Notes under the pieces: model-generated | Database searches by the model: none | Told to the model about the DNA's origin: nothing | What the model saw: only the letters and a program-made list of their open reading frames with translations | In this document: positions 61,552 through 64,000 of the stretch, one piece after another | How the letters are laid out: every line of letters starts with the position of its first letter | Numbering within the stretch: position 1 is the stretch's first letter | Program-made: the position numbers and the translations under genes | NCBI RefSeq assembly: GCF_003369915.1 | Contig: NC_046674.1 | Location: 8,370,001 to 8,434,000 of the forward strand | Reading direction: 5' to 3' | DNA: 64,000 nt | Origin: Drosophila miranda | Taxonomy: Eukaryota > Arthropoda > Insecta > Diptera > Drosophilidae

Positions 61552-63119
61552 ACACGTCAGCTACATGTCTGGTATGCCTGCATGTGTTTCCTCACCGCTA
61601 GAGCAGGTCCAAATATGACATCATGGAGCGCCACTTGTATAAAAACCAAGTTTCAAACTGATTGATACCAAAATGCCCCGCTAGGTGGCCCCGCCGCTCC
61701 GTTCATCTGTGTAGAGTTCATGTCAAATACATACATGTATCCCTGCTGCTCCGACTATCTCTAGCCGAACCGCACTGATAGATAGATAGTCTTGTATAGC
61801 TAATATGTCATAAAGGGGATTGCTTTTATTTATTGTTAAATAATTGGGAGGCGGGACTGGACTTGAAGCACCTCAAAACCATTTGACATTGGCCACAAGT
61901 GAGCTCAACTTCTGCCCCACTCCCACTTGCACGCCCAAAAACCTAGGCCCGAGCCCGAGCTCGAGCACAAGTCCAAGTCCTGGCCCAGACTCCTGCTAAG
62001 TGTTGAGTGTGATTAATGAAATGGCCGCAAGCTGGGCAGGACTCTGGCTCACACCTGAGCGGTTTTCGAGGGGGGCGGTGTCGACGGTTGTTTGGACTTG
62101 TTTTTGGGGTTAAATAGAGTTCAGTTGAGCTCAGCGGGGGGAAAAGTGTGGCTGGTTTTGGTTGATTAATTTCTCTGCATGGCATATAATTAATTTGGTA
62201 TCCACACAGAGACCTGGCTCCGCTTCGGATCCCCCTCCATGCGGGAAGTCATTAGCTAAATTGTTGAAAATTTTTCGGCGACAGGTGCTGTCACAATGTG
62301 TCCCCCACCCCCACCCCCTCCTCGCGGGGGACCTAAGCCATTGCCTTTTGGGGCAGGGCTGTCTGTCTGAATGCTGAATACGGCCTGGATGCTGTTTTGG
62401 GGAATCGCCGACTAGTCAGCGGCTGTCAGTCCTTCCGCCTCGTCCTCTCATTTGGAAAACACTTTGTGCCACTTGATGGGGGCCGCCGCAGTGGGTCATT
62501 TAAATTCATTACGACAAAAACAATCTTGAGGCCGGCGCACGGCCGTTAATTGACCACAAAAGTGGAGCCCGAACATCTCCATTGGAGTGCGGCGGCGGAT
62601 AAACTTTCATGAATTTTCATTTTCGTCGCTTTTGTGGTCGCTGGCTGCCGCCTCCCCGGGAAAACTTGACGCGCCCGTGGGTCTAATGTAATGGACCATC
62701 TGTCCCAAGTCGGGACCCACGGCAGGATAACAGCCACGGCTTGACATTGAAATCCTTTCAGCGAGGGCGGCGCCCAGGAAGGAAGCGGGCATGGAATCGT
62801 TTTCGCCCCAAAGTAGTTGACAATAGTAGTTGCCCCTCCGCCCCCCCCCTCGGAGGTGGAGGCTAAGTACTTGCGCTAAGTGAATAATGTCCCCTCTCTC
62901 CTGCTGAAACTATGACCAAACTCGATTCGAATCCGAGAAACGCTCCCCGAAGCGCGTCTCTGCTGGGAAATTCCGCTGATGAACTCCGTGTTTAATTACT
63001 GCCGGCAGCCGAGAAAGGATTCAACTGTGATTATGTCCCCTCCGACGGGGGCAACAAACAAAGCTGATTAAGAGGATCTGATTTAGTGGGTAATCAATAG
63101 GCTCCCCACAAGTCGCCCA

Positions 63120-63133
63120 CCAACAGGTGGCGC
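63120..63133 (+). promoter_or_regulatory. CTCF-like motif
   Basis: CCAACAGGTGGCGC matches the CTCF consensus CCASYAGRKGGCRS at 13 of 14 positions. Fly CTCF recognises nearly the same core. It lies just inside the probable PTB intron next to the promoter, a sensible place for an insulator. Binding is not shown. Confidence 0.4.
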
Positions 63134-63268
63134 ACACACGCAAGCATTCCAGAGCGGTGACAAGTGCTCGCGTTTACCGAGCGAATAAATAATAACAATG
63201 ATTATAGCAAAGAATAAAAGCAAGCAGTAATGAAAAACAGTAAAGAAATAATATCTTCTCACACTTAC

Positions 63269-63560
63269 CGTTTTTCCTCTACTTGGATCGACACTTTATC
63301 CTAGCTGCATTTTCTGTTGTGTTTCCAACCACATGAGAAGCCGACGATTTTGCGGTTGCGTAGGAAAAAGAAACGGGACCGTCAGAAAATGTAACAGCGC
63401 GACGATCCCGAACGTACGATTTACGAAACAATATGCAAAACGCGCACGCGAAAGCAAAGGAATCCCGAAAAATGCAAGGCAATTTCAATAAAAGCACACA
63501 TTTTGCGCAGGTTAATAGAAGGAGAGGCCAAACGGTAGAAACACTAACGAGAGAGCGAGA
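63269..63560 (-). promoter_or_regulatory. Candidate non-coding first exon and promoter of the PTB gene
   Basis: Reading the - strand, leader-like sequence ends at the donor ACG|GTAAGTGT (exon end 63269). No TATA box is obvious. GA-rich sequence (63548-63561) lies just upstream and could bind GAGA factor. The connection to exon 1 at 58469 is inferred from orientation and compatible splice sites. Confidence 0.4.
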
Positions 63561-64000
63561 GATCAACAAGATTTGGCATGCCTCACTCTCCCCTCAACGC
63601 AAATGAGAGACTTCCTACGAGAGAACGTCGATTCTAAGCACCCGCTCCTTGCCTATTGCTTTGCTCTTCTTCTTCACTGCGCGACTTACACGATGGAGTG
63701 GGAAAGGGAAAAAACTTCGCGCCTTTTTCGCATTTTTTTCACGCACCCACATTTCCAGAGATCACGCGACCGAACGAAAAAAAAAGATTTATGCATAAAA
63801 TGTGTTTATATATTGCACATCAACAAAATAATACACTTTTTACACTTCACTTGCACTTATTTCTTCATTTTTGCCTTCGCGGCCCACTTTCGCACTTGAT
63901 CAGCCACTTTTTCTTGCACTAAAACAACATTTTCGGACTTTTTTCATTTTTAATCACTGCCCCCGGACTCTACACAACTGGGGGACAATTTTCCAGCTTG

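Larger units (their letters stand above)
58470..63268 (-). other. Probable 4.8-kb 5' UTR intron of the PTB gene
   Basis: The interval lies between the candidate acceptor at 58470 and a consensus donor ACG|GTAAGTGT read on the - strand at 63269/63268. It holds the G-rich minisatellite at 58939-59344, CA/TG microsatellites (about 59510-59529 and 60454-60476), a G12 run at 60616-60627 and one nested open frame at 61132-61551. Confidence 0.4.

Noticed and set aside
61637..61645. TATAAAAA on the + strand
   Set aside because: No initiator, leader or coding exon follows it.

Overview
The window reads as nuclear DNA of a higher fly, most likely a Drosophila species. The evidence is compact GT-AG introns, TATA plus CAG-type initiator promoters, very dense CA/TG, GA and CAG microsatellites, and the gene families present: peritrophin-A (CBM14) cuticle proteins and Osiris-like DUF1676 proteins. 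Nothing bacterial or viral is seen. The species cannot be fixed from sequence alone. The many long G or C homopolymers and (CA)n tracts are at least compatible with an obscura-group-like genome, but that is a guess.

Six protein genes are supported by splice-consistent exon chains. On the + strand are: (1) a 140-aa single-CBM14 secreted protein (coding 24753-25688), with a likely TATA promoter and non-coding first exon near 15.3 kb; (2) a 119-aa tyrosine-rich secreted protein (26517-26935); (3) a 343-aa Osiris-like protein whose first coding exon is only the ATG (29206-33316); (4) a 609-aa Osiris/DUF1676-type protein with an acidic and a basic insert (38141-46964); (5) an 886-aa protein with one CBM14 domain and a very long acidic, repetitive tail (51060-54833). 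On the - strand is (6) a 200-aa PTB/PID-domain adaptor (57480-58406), probably started from a non-coding exon ending at 63269.

Layout: 1-15 kb has no convincing coding gene; it holds microsatellites, a diverged 121-bp tandem duplication and one possible promoter/5' UTR at 6.9-8.1 kb. 15.3-24.5 kb is probably one long 5' UTR intron. 24.5-55 kb is the run of five co-oriented secretory-pathway genes. 55-64 kb holds a decayed coding relic, a long AT-rich inverted repeat, the PTB gene and a G-rich minisatellite inside its probable 5' UTR intron.

The five + strand genes all start with signal peptides. They combine chitin-binding, tyrosine-rich and Osiris-like membrane or vesicle proteins. The simplest reading is a cuticle or apical extracellular matrix gene neighbourhood, with matrix components next to factors for their secretion or membrane organisation. 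The PTB protein is cytosolic and convergent with that group. Orthologue names were left blank because none could be assigned with certainty from sequence alone.
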